A stretch of DNA of 64,000 nt from Mauremys mutica. Taxonomy: Eukaryota > Chordata > Testudines > Geoemydidae. Position 1 is the first letter of the stretch; the number at the start of each line of letters is the position of its first letter. Of the stretch, positions 46,101 through 54,559 are shown piece by piece. The notes below the pieces were generated by a model. It was not told the DNA's origin. It searched no databases and saw nothing but the letters and a program-made list of their open reading frames with translations. The stretch lies in NCBI RefSeq assembly GCF_020497125.1, contig NC_059084.1, forward strand, positions 38,386,399-38,450,398. The letters run 5' to 3'. The position numbers and the translations under genes were made by a program.

Positions 46101-49100
46101 AGTCTAGCTCAGGGGTCGGCAACCTTTCAGAAGTGATATGCCGAGTCTTCATTTATTCACTCTGATTTAAGGTTCCGCGTGGCAGTAATACATTTTAATG
46201 TTTTTATAAGGTCTCTTTCTATAAGTCTATAATATATAACTAAATAATTGTTGTATGTAAAGTAAATACGGCTTTTAAAATGTTTAAGAAGCTTCATTTA
46301 AAAGTACATTAAAATGCAGAGCCCCCCAGACCGGTGGCCAGGACCCGGGCAGTGTCACTGAAAATCAGCTCCTGTGCCGCCTTCGGCACCCGTGCCATAG
46401 GTTGCCTACCCCTGGTCTAGCTTATTGACTAGTGTAAATGGATTTATGCCACCAGAAGATCAGGCCCAAGTATTTACTGAAACACTTACCTAAAGTATCC
46501 AATGATCCCAGCCATCAGTATTCCACCCAGAATGAGTACTTTTTTCATGACCATGATGATGGTGCTGAAATGAGAAAGGTGAAGTACAGAAGGGAGTAAT
46601 GTAATGAGAGCACAGAAAAGAACAGATTAATTAATAATGTTCTTGACAGCCTTACTCAGGCTTCAGCATTTAAAATGTGTAAGCCAGCAACAGATGCTGT
46701 TTCTTCCTTTCCCAGGGTTATTTTAGGTGGTGTAACTGCAACGTAGTCTCTCATGTTGTGAATTGCTTTCCTCTTTCATAGACTTTAAGGCCAGAAGGGA
46801 CCATCATGATCATCTAGTCTGACCTCCTGCACATAGCAGGCCATAGAACTTCACCCATCCACTCCTGTAAAAGAGCCCTAACCTCTGGCTGAGTTACTGA
46901 AGTCCTCAAATCATGGTTTAAAGACTTCAAGGTACAGAGAATCCACCACTGACACTAGTTTAAACCTGCAAGTGACCCGTGCCCCATGGTACAGAGCAGT
47001 GGTCCCCAACACGGTGACCATCGGCAAGTGACGTCATCGAGAGGCATCGCTCCCGAATTTTGGCGGGGACGCCTCTCGATGATGTCACTTGTCAATGGCA
47101 AGCGGTGTCATCAAGAGGTGTCACCACCAAAATTCAGCAGCATTTCAGCGGTTGCTCCACCGCCGCAGTGGTCCTTCGGCTGGCGCCCGCCAGCCAAAAA
47201 TGTTGGGGACCACTAGTACAGAGGAAGGCAAAAACCCCCCATGGTCTCTGCTAATCTGACCTGGGGGGAAATTCCTTCCAGATCCCAGATATGGTGATCA
47301 GCTAGACCTTGAGCATGTGGGCAGGACCCTCCAGTCAGACACCTGGGAAAATCTCTGTAGTAACTTTGCTACTTTCACCTTTTCCCTCTGCATAACTCAT
47401 GGGCAAAAAGCACCCTTTGAGAGCAGGCACGCAGCAAATTGAGCTCTGACTGCAAACAGTTAGAGAAAGAATCCTTCAATCACCGGGGAAATAAAATAAT
47501 CTGACAGGGGGTCAGTTAAAATGTGCCCTAGGCCAGCACAGCCATGCAGCAGTTCCCAGCCTCTACCCGTCCTTTCCCCTCCAGATCAGCAACCCCGGAA
47601 CCCTGCCCCTCTAGGGTTACTACCTCTGAGGTACAATGAAAAACCAGGACTTCTGGGACAATCCAAAGGCCACAAAACTAGACAGCTGGCAACATGCACT
47701 GAGCATCGTACAGACTTCCTGAGACAGCTCTGTCAGGTCAGGGCCTAAATAGCTTGGAAGGGCTGGTCTCTAGGAGATTTGGGTCAGTGGAATATTTGTT
47801 ACAAACACACACACACACACACACGCTTCCTCCAGCAGGGCATAACACATACACAAATATACACACTGAACACTCTTTCCTTCCAGCAGGAAAAACCCCC
47901 CTCTTCCCCAACAACTTCATAATTCTCATTTATGTTTCAAAGAATTCCTTGTCCTTTTTCATGGGTGTAAGACGTCTGTATATCATGTTACAGCATTTTC
48001 ACAAATCTGTCTTCTGTTCTGAAACGGGCTTCCTTTTCTGTAAGCTACTGTAACTGCAGCTTCTCGTCCACTGTAAATCCTAGGTCCTTTTCTGCAGAAC
48101 TGCTTCCTAGCCATTCTGTCGCTAGTCTGTAACAGTAAATGGGATTCTTCCGTCCTAAGTGCAGGACTCTGCACTTGTCCTTGTTGAACCTTATCAGGTT
48201 TCTTTTGGCCCAGTCCTCTAATTTGTTTACGTCCCTCTGTATCCTATCCCTAACCTCCAGCGTATCTACCACTCCTCCCAGTTTAGTGTCATCTGCAAAC
48301 CTGCTGAGAGTGCAGTCCACGCCATCCTCCAGATCATTAATGAAGATATTGAACAAAACCGGCCCCAGGACCGACCCTTGGGGCACTCCGCTTGAAACTG
48401 GCTGCCAACTAGACATGGAGCCATTGATCACTAGCCCGACGATCTAGCCAGCTTTCTATCCACCTTATAGTCCAATCATCCAGCCCATTCTTCTTTAACT
48501 TGCTGGCAAGAATACTGTGGGAGACCGTAACAAAAGCTTTGCTAAAGTCAAGGAATAACACATCCACTGCTTTCCCCTCATCCACAGACCCAGTTATTTC
48601 CTCACAGAAGGCAATTAGGTTAGTCAGGCATGACTTGCCCTTGGTAAATCCATGCTGACTGTTCCTGATCACTTTCCTCTCCTCTAAGTGCTTCAGAATT
48701 GATTCCTTGAGGACCTGCTCCATGATTTTTCCAAGGACTGAGGTGAAGCTGACTGGGCTGTTGTTCCCTGGATCCTCCTCCTTCCCTTTTTTAAAAGATG
48801 GGCACTACAGTAGACTTTTTCCAGTCATCCGGGACCTCCCCCGTTCGCCATGAGGTTTCAAAGATAATGGCCAATGGCTCTGCAATCACATCCGCCAACT
48901 CCTTTAGCACCCTTGGATGCAGCGCATCCGGCCCCATGGACTTGTGCTCGTCCAGTTTTTCTAAATAGTCCGGAACCACTTCTTTCTCCAAAGAGGGCTG
49001 GTCACCTTCTCCGCATACTGTGCTGCCCAGTGCAGCAGTCTGGGAGCTGACCTTGTTTGTGAAGACAGAGGCAAAAAAATCATTGAGTCCATTAGCTTTT

Positions 49101-51812
49101 TCCACATCCTCTGTCACTAGGTTGCCTCCCTCATTCAGTAAGAGGCCCACACTTTCCTTGACTGTCTTCTTGTTGCTAACATACCTTAAGAAACCCTTCT
49201 TGTTACTCTTAACATCTCTTGCTAGCTGCAACTCCAAGTGTGATTTGGCCTTCCTGATTTCACTCCTGTATGCCTGAGCAATATTTTTATACTCCTCCCT
49301 GGTCATTTGTCCAATCTGCCACTTTTTGTAAGCTTCTTTTTTGCGTTTAAGATCAGCAAGGATTTCACTGTTAAGCCAAGCTGGTCGCCTGCCATATTTA
49401 CTATTCTTCCTACACGTCGGGATTTTTTTTCCTGCAACCTCAATAAGGATTCTTTAAAATACAGCCAGCTCTCCTGGAGTCCTTTCCCCCTCATGTTATT
49501 TTCCCAGGGGATCCTGCCCATCAGCTCCCTGAGGGAGTCAAAGTCTGCTTTTCTGAAATCCAGGGTCCATATTCTGCTGCTCTCCTTTTTTATGAGTTTG
49601 CCTTGTATAAGCTTTATACAAGGTAAAATGGATTTATTTGGGTTTTAGACCCCACTGGGAGTTGGGCATCTGAGTGTTAAAGACAGGAACACTTCTGTCA
49701 GCTGCTTTCAGTTAAGTCAGCAGCTTTGGGGCACGTCGTTCAGACTGTGGGTCTGTGTTGGAGCAGACGGGCGTGTCTGGCTCAGCCAGACAGGGTGCTG
49801 GGGTCCCAAGCTGACAGGGAAAGCAGGGGCAGAAGTAGTCTTGGCACATCAGTTGGCAGTTCCCAAGGGAGTCTCTGTGATCCAACCCATCACAGTATGT
49901 TTGAGAGATAATAGGGGACAGACAATATTTATTTAATGACAGTTGATGGCGCAATTCAAAAAATTAATGCTTTATATCCATTAAAACACAAACTGTCAAC
50001 ACCGCATGACAAGATACACAAAGTAACTATTCGTTAATCAAACTCTAATTCTCAAGGAGCATTTTCTTTACTTTGCCTAGCAGCACATTTTGATTATCAT
50101 CTATGACAATATTTTTCCATCAGTTGGTGTGCGTGTGATGAAATTGAGGTTTACTGACATTTGCCAATAAAAAACTGCTGCTTTCAAACCTAACTACATT
50201 GACTTGTCATTGGGTAACTGGCCCCTTAGGAGAGATGGGCCCAGTACTGCCTGTGACTAATCAGCTGCCTCCATGCTGATTTTTTTTTTTTAATTGAAAT
50301 TCTTCACATGCTGGACATCATCATCACATCAGGCAATACACACATTAAGTCACTAAAAACAGGGTCAAACCAGCCCTCAGCATCCATAACCGCTTTAGTT
50401 GCCTCCTGGCCAACAATTTCCTCTGCCCAGATGAGAGGAGCAAACCGATTACTCCAAGTGAGACGAGAAGAGGGAGAAGGAGACGGGACGGGGATTACAT
50501 GGGAAGGAAGGGCCATCTGAGGCATCCTAGAGTCCTGTGAGGCAGATGCCGCCCTTACTCACTACAGGACTGAGACATGGAGAGAGCTCTGCCCTTAGTC
50601 CTCACCTCTTCCACAAACTCTGAGTCTTCAGGAACCTTGCCCTCAAATGCACTGACCACCTCAAAGGATGAAACCCTTCCCCCTCCTCAACCTCTGCCAA
50701 CAAGGCAGCCCGGACTCCCCTGGGTTCTATCCCAGTTCTAGGAGGAAAGCAGGGCGGGGAACCCAGACTCCTGGGTTCCGAGCCTAGTGCTGGGAGTGGA
50801 GTGGGGACTGGGACCCTCCTGGGTTTCAAGCCCCGCCCGGGGGCGGGGGGAGTCTAGTGGCTGGGGGAGGGGGCCGGACTCCTGGGTTCTATCCCAGTTC
50901 TAGGAGAAAAGCGAAGCAGGGGAAAGGGGGGATGTCTAGTGGTTCAGGGGGGGTGGGGTGGTGGAACCCGGACTCCTGGGTTCCGAGCCTAGCGCTGGGA
51001 GGGGAGTGGGGACTAGTGGGGGGTGGTGTTGGGGGGCTGGGACCCTCCTGGGTTCCGAGCCCCACTGGGGGGGGGGGTCTAGTGGCTGGGGGAGGGGGCC
51101 GGACTCCTGGGTTCCGAGCCCCGCCCGGGGGGGGGGGTCTAGTGGCTGGGGGAGGGGGCCGGACTCCTGGGTTCCGAGCCCCACCTGGGGTGGAGGGGAC
51201 CGGACTCCTGGGTTCTATCCCAGTTCTAGGAGAAAAGCGAAGCAGGGGAAAGGGGGGATGTCTAGTGGTTCAGGGGGGGTGGGGTGGTGGAACCCGGACT
51301 CCTGGGTTCCGAGCCTAGCGCTGGGAGGGGAGTGGGGACTAGTGGGGGGTGGTGTTGGGGGGCTGGGACCCTCCTGGGTTCCGAGCCCCACTGGGGGGGG
51401 GGGTCTAGTGGCTGGGGGAGGGGGCCGGACTCCTGGGTTCCGAGCCCCGCCCGGGGGGGGGGGTCTAGTGGCTGGGGGAGGGGGCCGGACTCCTGGGTTC
51501 CGAGCCCCGCCCGGGGGGGGGGTCTAGTGGCTAGGGGAGGGGGAATCAGGACTCCTGGGTTCCGAGCCCCGCCCGGGGTGGGTCTAGTGGCTGGGGGAGG
51601 GGGAACCCGGACTCCTGGGTTCCGAGCCCCGCCCGGGGGGGGGTCTAGTGGCTGGGGGAGGGGGCCGGACTCCTGGGTTCCGAGCCCAGCAGCCGAAGCC
51701 GCCCCCGCCCCCCAGCGCTGGCCCGGCCCAGCTCTTACCGCAGGGGGCGCCGCGCTCCGCCGGGACCCCGCTCGGATCCAGTGTCCGCGGGCTGGACTAC
51801 CGCTCCCGGCAT
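27440..51812 (-). CDS. ABO-like: ABO-like family 6 glycosyltransferase gene (join of seven exons)
   Basis: Joining 46564..46490, 41613..41575, 32169..32131, 30401..30366, 29513..29379 and 28124..27440 from the ATG at 46554-46552 gives 332 codons plus stop without a break. The product is a type II Golgi enzyme: a short cytosolic end, signal anchor (about residues 6-20), a stem (22-60) and a GT6 catalytic domain (61-332) that adds a sugar in alpha-1,3 linkage to a galactose acceptor. Exons 5 and 6 are 36 and 135 bp, the sizes of human ABO exons 5 and 6, and the [15 protein letters not shown] block is closest to ABO. DID at 191-193 is the metal-binding DXD and E283 the counterpart of human ABO E303. 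GGTA1 or another GT6 paralogue is the alternative. Exon 1 (51812-51739) is less certain and would add 28 residues. Confidence 0.85.
28258..28400 (-). repeat. CR1-type LINE fragment
   Basis: The segment GGCTAATAGCCATTGATGGACC..GAACCCTGTTATAG is the reverse strand of a CR1-related 3' region also seen near 39300-39380. It is short and non-coding, and lies in intron 6. Confidence 0.55.
29085..29252. mobile_element. MITE with GGCCTGGTCTACACT termini
   Basis: Inverted ends GGCCTGGTCTACACT and AGTGTAGACAAGGCC bound 168 bp with no coding frame. It lies in intron 6 of the ABO-like gene. Confidence 0.7.
29379..29513 (-). CDS. ABO-like: ABO-like gene, exon 6
   Basis: Acceptor CTCATTTCGTGCAG precedes 29513 and donor GTACGA follows 29379. 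The exon is 135 bp, phase 2 at both ends, and encodes [20 protein letters not shown] onward to [18 protein letters not shown] is the N-terminal signature of the GT6 domain. The last codon is split AA|A with exon 7. The donor GTACGA is weaker than the other donors. Confidence 0.92.
29540..29720 (+). repeat. Probable LINE 3' fragment
   Basis: GGCCAGATATCC..CATTGGCCAGCGTTAGA..CAGGAGAAGGTGCAAG resembles degenerate tails of LINEs of turtles. It has no coding content and the boundaries are approximate. Confidence 0.35.
30366..30401 (-). CDS. ABO-like: ABO-like gene, exon 5
   Basis: A 36-bp exon between acceptor TTCTTTCAACAG and donor GTAAGTC, encoding [11 protein letters not shown] with split codons on both sides. 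Human ABO exon 5 is also 36 bp and encodes the MVYPQPKVLTP segment at the end of the stem. The size, phase and M-x-Y-x-QP pattern make this secure despite its shortness. Confidence 0.88.
32131..32169 (-). CDS. ABO-like: ABO-like gene, stem exon 4
   Basis: A 39-bp exon between acceptor TTCTGTTTCCCTAG and donor GTAAGGAC, encoding [12 protein letters not shown] with codons split on both sides (phase 2). It belongs to the stem, which tolerates sequence change. It is the sister of exon 3 at 41575-41613 and lies in unit 1 of the tandem duplication. Its use in the transcript is inferred from splice sites and phase only. Confidence 0.75.
32832..33120 (+). repeat. hAT-like element, left part
   Basis: Starts CAGGAGTGGGCAAACTACGACCC, the terminus that ends the element at 22401 in reverse. 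The GC-rich body follows (CCGGCCCTCAAGCTCCC). The right terminus is not seen; the element is truncated. Confidence 0.55.
33339..33690 (+). repeat. 5' LTR of a gypsy-like retroelement (copy 1)
   Basis: TGTTATTATAGGATGG to TTTGCCACAACA, TG...CA form, with an AATAAA signal near 33620. It is followed two bases later by a primer site at 33693. The second copy at 42350-42685 is in the other duplication unit. No 3' LTR of this element is in the window. Confidence 0.75.
33693..33710 (+). promoter_or_regulatory. Primer-binding site, tRNA-Ser type
   Basis: TGGTGTAGTCGGCAGGAT differs at one base from the complement of the 3' end of tRNA-Ser(AGA) (TGGCGTAGTCGGCAGGAT). Its position just after the LTR supports the call. 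Confidence 0.75.
33793..34608 (+). repeat. Solo LTR (TGTCATAA family)
   Basis: TGTCATAA...CTATGACA, 816 bp, flanked by ACCCG on both sides (33788-33792, 34609-34613), a 5-bp target duplication. The unit 2 counterpart at 42783-42792 lacks it, so it inserted after the duplication. Contains an AATAAA signal and CTGGTGGCAGCG near its end. Confidence 0.9.
35982..36784 (+). repeat. Solo LTR (TGTCATAA family), second copy
   Basis: TATCATAAAC...CTATGACA, 803 bp, flanked by GGGGG (35977-35981, 36785-36789). The first base pair is TA instead of TG. Sequence parallels 33793-34608 throughout. It splits the LINE RT between the FFEGG and VNKHVDKG blocks. Confidence 0.85.
36893..37672 (+). repeat. Probable solo LTR in the LINE
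   Basis: A 780-bp insertion flanked by TCATGG on both sides (36887-36892, 37673-37678), with TGAAGGA and TCCTTC as inverted ends and an AATAAA signal at about 37624. Removing it restores the LINE frame (KVSH...GIRWKVLSS). Confidence 0.65.
38231..38903 (+). repeat. Probable solo LTR or other insertion in the LINE
   Basis: 673 bp starting TGTAGTGGGGCGGCTCCCC, flanked by CCATG (38226-38230, 38904-38908). A TATA-like TATAAAAAGGC lies at about 38374. The right end does not read CA, so the class is uncertain. Confidence 0.55.
41575..41613 (-). CDS. ABO-like: ABO-like gene, stem exon 3 (duplicate of exon 4)
   Basis: Same 39-bp length, acceptor TTTCCCTAG and donor GTAAGGAC as exon 4, with six base differences, five of them changing amino-acid codons: it encodes [12 protein letters not shown]. 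The S-to-N and P-to-T changes create an NQT sequon (residues 27-29) absent from exon 4. Phase 2 on both sides lets the gene use either copy or both without losing frame. Transcript data would be needed to know which is used. Confidence 0.7.
42350..42899 (+). repeat. Gypsy-like LTR, primer site and start of gag (copy 2)
   Basis: LTR 42350-42685, then TGGGTGTAGTTGGCAGGAT at 42688-42706 (tRNA-Ser-type site with changes), leader, and the start of the gag frame to about 42899, where it is cut. This is the unit 2 counterpart of 33339-34730 without the solo LTR. Confidence 0.7.
42900..43190 (-). repeat. CR1-related LINE fragment (RT part)
   Basis: Minus-strand frame shows [38 protein letters not shown] and [13 protein letters not shown], from the RT N-terminal half. 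Both ends truncated. Confidence 0.75.
43225..43395 (+). repeat. Retroelement 3' fragment with hammerhead-like motif
   Basis: CATGAAGA (43254-43261), stem GAGC/GCTC (43263-43266 and 43275-43278), then AAAA GC at 43279-43284, followed by GTTGGTCCAATAAAAGATATTACC. It has the layout of the 27150-27290 fragment but with the C3 and G12 positions of the hammerhead core changed. Confidence 0.45.
43396..43855. other. Nothing recognised
   Basis: No exon with usable splice sites or known repeat is seen; an (AAC)n-like run lies at 43560-43576. Confidence 0.4.
43856..45010 (-). repeat. CR1-related LINE, 3' half, reverse orientation
   Basis: Minus-strand sequence matches CR1 3' coding: [18 protein letters not shown] (44493), then [11 protein letters not shown] (about 44050). 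The 3' end is near 43856. Several stops and frameshifts. Lies in intron 2. Confidence 0.7.
45011..46101. other. Intronic sequence, nothing recognised
   Basis: AT-rich sequence of intron 2 without convincing exons or repeat termini. Confidence 0.4.
46110..46414. mobile_element. hAT MITE
   Basis: Termini CAGGGGTCGGCAACCTTT and ATAGGTTGCCTACCCCTG, flanked by the perfect 8-bp duplication GTCTAGCT (46102-46109, 46415-46422). No coding frame. It lies 76 bp from the donor side of exon 2. Confidence 0.92.
46490..46564 (-). CDS. ABO-like: ABO-like gene, exon 2 (start codon and signal anchor)
   Basis: A 75-bp exon between acceptor TTTCTCATTTCAG and donor GTAAGTG. It holds ATG at 46554-46552 and again at 46548-46546, reading [21 protein letters not shown]: two lysines followed by about 15 hydrophobic residues, a typical type II signal anchor. 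Human ABO exon 2 (70 bp) also encodes the anchor. It ends in phase 2 (AG|), matching every downstream exon. The frame is also open towards the putative exon 1. Confidence 0.82.
   Translation of the reverse strand, partial: HHHHGHEKSTHSGWNTDGWDHWIL
46775..47350 (-). repeat. LINE 3' tail, split by a hAT MITE
   Basis: CATAGACTTTAAGGCCAGAAGG..CATCTAGTCTGACCTCCTG is the reverse strand of a CR1-related tail. It continues after the inserted MITE at 46997-47215 (GGCAAAAACCCCCCATGG). Confidence 0.65.
46997..47215. mobile_element. hAT MITE
   Basis: Termini CAGTGGTCCCCAACA and TGTTGGGGACCACTA, flanked by the perfect 8-bp duplication GTACAGAG (46989-46996, 47216-47223). Confidence 0.92.
47800..47825. 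repeat. (AC)n microsatellite
   Basis: Uninterrupted CA dinucleotide run of about 12 units. Confidence 0.9.
48045..49597 (-). repeat. CR1 LINE fragment (endonuclease end to RT), both ends truncated
   Basis: Reverse-strand counterpart of 19310-20830: KSADFDS-like linker at 49560, then the frame 49306-48791 ([17 protein letters not shown] ... [14 protein letters not shown]), 48723-48409 and 48431-48045 with [10 protein letters not shown]. Frameshifts at about 48790 and 48420. Lies in intron 1. Confidence 0.8.
49600..49900 (-). repeat. Copy of the unclassified repeat seen at 22883
   Basis: Reverse strand reads GGGTTGGATCACAGAGACTC and continues parallel to 22888-23140 (CTTGGGAACTGCCA, GAAGTGTTCCTGTCT). 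Confidence 0.6.
49901..50660. other. Intronic sequence, nothing recognised
   Basis: No exon or repeat with definable ends. Short frames on both strands at 50304-50525 overlap each other and have no family resemblance. Confidence 0.4.
50740..51690. repeat. G-rich minisatellite with higher-order repeat
   Basis: Units of about 60 bp contain CGGACTCCTGGGTTCCGAGCC then a G run (8-11 G) and TCTAGTGGCTGGGGGAGG. A larger block beginning GGACTCCTGGGTTCTATCCC at 50877 recurs at 51203, an offset of 326 bp, with nearly identical order of units, so the array grew by block duplication. It is in intron 1, directly downstream of the presumed promoter. Confidence 0.9.
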
Positions 51813-51885
51813 GCCCCGCGCGGGACTGCACCTCCCGGCATGCCCCGCGCGGGACTGCAACTCCCGGCATGCCCTGCGCGCCTCC
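51730..51885. promoter_or_regulatory. CpG-rich promoter with three ZNF143-type sites
   Basis: ACTACCGCTCCCGGCATGC (51796-51814), ACTGCACCTCCCGGCATGC (51825-51843) and ACTGCAACTCCCGGCATGC (51854-51872) match the ZNF143/SBS motif ACTACAA-TCCCAGCATGC and are spaced exactly 29 bp apart. CpG density is high, and a splice donor for the minus strand lies at 51738. Such motifs mark promoters, often bidirectional. Which gene it serves is inferred from position. Confidence 0.65.
51739..51812 (-). CDS. ABO-like: Putative exon 1 of the ABO-like gene
   Basis: A donor CTGCG|GTAAGAG lies at 51739/51738 in a CpG-rich island on the gene strand. An ATG at 51812-51810 gives a stop-free 74 nt that would join exon 2 in frame (CG|C), adding a 28-residue Gly/Arg/Pro-rich N-terminus. 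The ATG sits inside a ZNF143-type site, so it may instead be promoter or 5' UTR with translation starting in exon 2. The 5.2-kb distance to exon 2 is reasonable. Assignment to this gene is inference. Confidence 0.45.
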
Positions 51886-51959
51886 CCGCCCCCGCGCTGG
51901 GTGGGGGATGGAGAGGGGAGAGGGTGTATGGGCCTGCGCCCCCGGCTCTCCCCGTGCGC

Positions 51960-52440
51960 CCCAACCTCCTGCATCCCCAGATCTGCCTGCCCCTGCATCC
52001 CCCATCCCTGTACCCCGATCTGTCCCTGCACAGCAGCCCCTCTGTATCCCAGCCCTGCCAGTGCACCCCAGCTCTCCCCATGCACCCTCAGACCCTGTAC
52101 TACCAGTTCTCCCTATGCACCCCAACCCTGCACCGTAGCTTCACCCCCAGCTCCGCCAGTGCACCCCAGCTCTCCCCAAGCACCCTGATCTCCTGCATCC
52201 CCTATCCCTATTCTCCCAGCTCTGCCCCTGCATCCCCCATCCCTGTACCCCCAGCCCTGCCAGTGCACCCCAGCTCTCCCCATGCACCCCAATCTCCTGC
52301 ATCCCTATACTCCCAGCTCTGCCCCTACATCCCCCAGCCCTGTACCCCCAGCTCTGCCCTGTACCCCAGCCCTGCCCCTGCATCCCCCACCCCTATACCC
52401 CCAGCTTTGCTGCTGCACCCCAACACTCCCTCCCCCCACA
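51960..52440. repeat. C-rich degenerate minisatellite
   Basis: Repeated CCAGCTCTGCCCCTGCATCCCC / CCAGTGCACCCCAGCTCTCC-type units of irregular length. It produces long open frames on both strands that are not genes. Confidence 0.8.
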
Positions 52441-53050
52441 CACTCCCCAAAGTATTTGGGGAAAAATCACTCTGTGAATGGTTCCTGGGGAGGGGAATTG
52501 GCGGGGAACAGGAGGAAAGGGATTTGGGGCTGCAGCGAGGAGAGGGGGCTATGGGGAGGAGGATAAACAGGGATGGGTGGCAGGGGAGGGAAGAGAGGTT
52601 GGGGTTGGACGTGTTGGGGAGTGGAACACTGGGGAGAACAGGTGCAGGGGCAACTGTCAGCCCCACATGCTCCCCGCTCCTGTGCGTGCGCCGAGATCTC
52701 AAGGGCCCAGCCCCTAGGTGGGACAGAGCCCCGCTCCCTGCCCCCCACATGTGTGTGCCGTGATCAAGGGAGCCCCTTCACTCCTCTCTCCCCCCCCTCC
52801 TTCCCCCCCCAGTGCCCTTTCCTCTCAGCCTGCCTGCCGAAGGGTCCTGAAGTCCCCATGCAAGGCCAGGTTTTCAGGTAATTTACCATCCTCATCTCAC
52901 CAACAACTGCTGCCACCCGCTAGTGTGGGGCTGCCCACCACCTGGACTGCAGCCACATAGCCCCCATTTTGATGGCCCGCTCCAGGGGGCTGGAAGGGGG
53001 GTGGGTGGGCAAGCTTTTTGTCCCTTCACCATGTCCCAGGACTCCTGGGG
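52441..53050. other. Nothing recognised
   Basis: G/C-rich sequence with no coding frame of recognisable family. Confidence 0.4.
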
Positions 53051-53052
53051 GT

Positions 53053-54274
53053 AGCATTCAAGTGGTTGCAACGTGCTTTTCAAAAGGGTGGGGTGGGGTG
53101 GGTTGAGGTGTGACAGGGAGTGTGGGGGGAGAGAGAGTGGGTTTTTGGAGTGCTGAGAGTGTGCCAGCTCGCTGCCTTGTAAGTTCCGACCCCACCCACT
53201 CTCACTCACTGAAAGCAAACAGCAGCTGTTTGTTTTTTTCTCATACACCAGATAAGCAGCCGCTGAGCCCGAAACAGACCCCAACCCTCCCCTTGCCGCC
53301 TCTCTCTTCAAGTAAACATTAACTGTCTGCATTCCAAACAGGGCCCCCTGCCTGCCCCTACTCATTCAAAGCAAACAGTAGCTGTGTTTGCAGGGCTGGT
53401 GCAAGGATGTTTCGCGCCCTAGGCGAAACTTCCACCTTGCGCCCCCCCACGGCAGCTCCCCCGCTCCGCCCTGAGGTGCCCCCCTCGCAACAGCTCCCCC
53501 CCTCTGCCCTGAGGCGCCTCCCTTGCAGCAGCTCCCCACCCTCCGCCCTGAGGTACCCCCCCACCCCAGCTCACCCCTGCTCCATGCATGAGCACAAGCA
53601 CACCGAGCACGCTGTGGCTGCTTCACTTCTCCTGCCTCCCAGGCTTGCGGTGCCTAAGCTGATTGGCGCCGCAAGCCTGGGAGGCGGGAGAAGTGAAGCA
53701 GCCACAGCGTGCTCCGGGACGGGGCGGGGAGTTCCCCTGCGTGCCGCCCCACCTTTACTTGCTGCAGGCGGCCCTCCCCATGCTCCCCTGCCCCAGCTCC
53801 CTCCGCCTAAATGCCGGTGGCGACCGGAGCGGCTGAAGATCTGACCACCATGGTCGCTGCCGAAGAAAATGGTGCCCCCGAAATCCCAGTGCCCTAGGCG
53901 ACCGCCTAGGTTGCCTAAATGGTTGCACCAGCCCTGTGTTTGGTTTTTTGATACGCAGCCCCCAAAACAGAGCTTTGAAAGGGCATCCGGAGTTCACAAC
54001 AAAACAAAGAGAAGAAGCTTCAGTTAAAAGGATTATGGGGACTTTGTGGAGATCAATTACTGCGTAATAACGTTACTCCCCATTTACACTGGAGCAACAG
54101 CGTCTCAGCCACTACGAAACAGCTGTTATTCCTCTCCGGGAGGTGGCGTACCAGCAGCGCTGTAGCCATGGAGATACAGCTCCGTACGTGCCTTGCCAAT
54201 GTGGACGGGGAGTGAGGTACAGCACTGTGGGTGGCTTTATTGTGCTGTAACTCTCAAGTGTAGCCAAGGCCCTA
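53053..54274. mobile_element. Harbinger MITE, 5'-truncated, with a hAT inserted
   Basis: CAAGTGGTTGCAACGTGCTTTTCAAAAG at the left and AGTGTAGCCAAGGCCCTAG at the right parallel 8972-9623. The left TIR is missing. An insertion lies at 53391-53936. Confidence 0.75.
53391..53936. mobile_element. hAT-like element
   Basis: Termini CAGGGCTGGTGCA and TGCACCAGCCCTG, flanked by TGTTTG on both sides (53385-53390, 53937-53942). The interior holds a near-perfect palindrome around 53626-53698 (CCTCCCAGGCTTGCGG ... CCGCAAGCCTGGGAGG). Confidence 0.8.
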
Positions 54275-54275
54275 G

Positions 54276-54559
54276 CAGGGCCGCCCGGGGGGGGGCAAGT
54301 GGGGCAATTTGCCCCAGGCCCCCACGAGAGTTTTTCGGGGCCCCTGGAGCGGGGTCCTTCACTCGCTCCAGGGGCCCTGGAAAACTCTCGCGGGGCCCGG
54401 AGCTTCTTCCGCTCCAGGTCTTCGGCGGCAATTCAGCAGTGGGGGGTCCTTCCGCTCCGGGACCCGCCGCCAAAGTGCTGGGTCTTCGGCAGCAATTCGG
54501 CGACGGGGGCCCCCCACCGCCGAAGATCCCAGGCTCCCTGAATCCTCTGGGCGGCCCTG
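54276..54559. mobile_element. MITE with CAGGGCCGCCC termini
   Basis: CAGGGCCGCCC...GGGCGGCCCTG with the GTGGGGCAATTTGCCCC core shared with 6348 and 8424. Flanks GGCCCTAG and TGCCCCAA match at 5 of 8. Confidence 0.75.

Noticed and set aside
50304..50525. Pair of opposing 70-73-codon frames
   Set aside because: Fully overlapping on both strands, no splice support or recognisable domain.
50740..51690. Regularly spaced repeats resembling a CRISPR array
   Set aside because: Contiguous minisatellite without unique spacers, in a vertebrate genome.
50857..52763. Several long frames (284, 287 and 371 codons) on both strands
   Set aside because: They are Gly/Pro-rich products of the G-rich and C-rich minisatellites, open on both strands at once.
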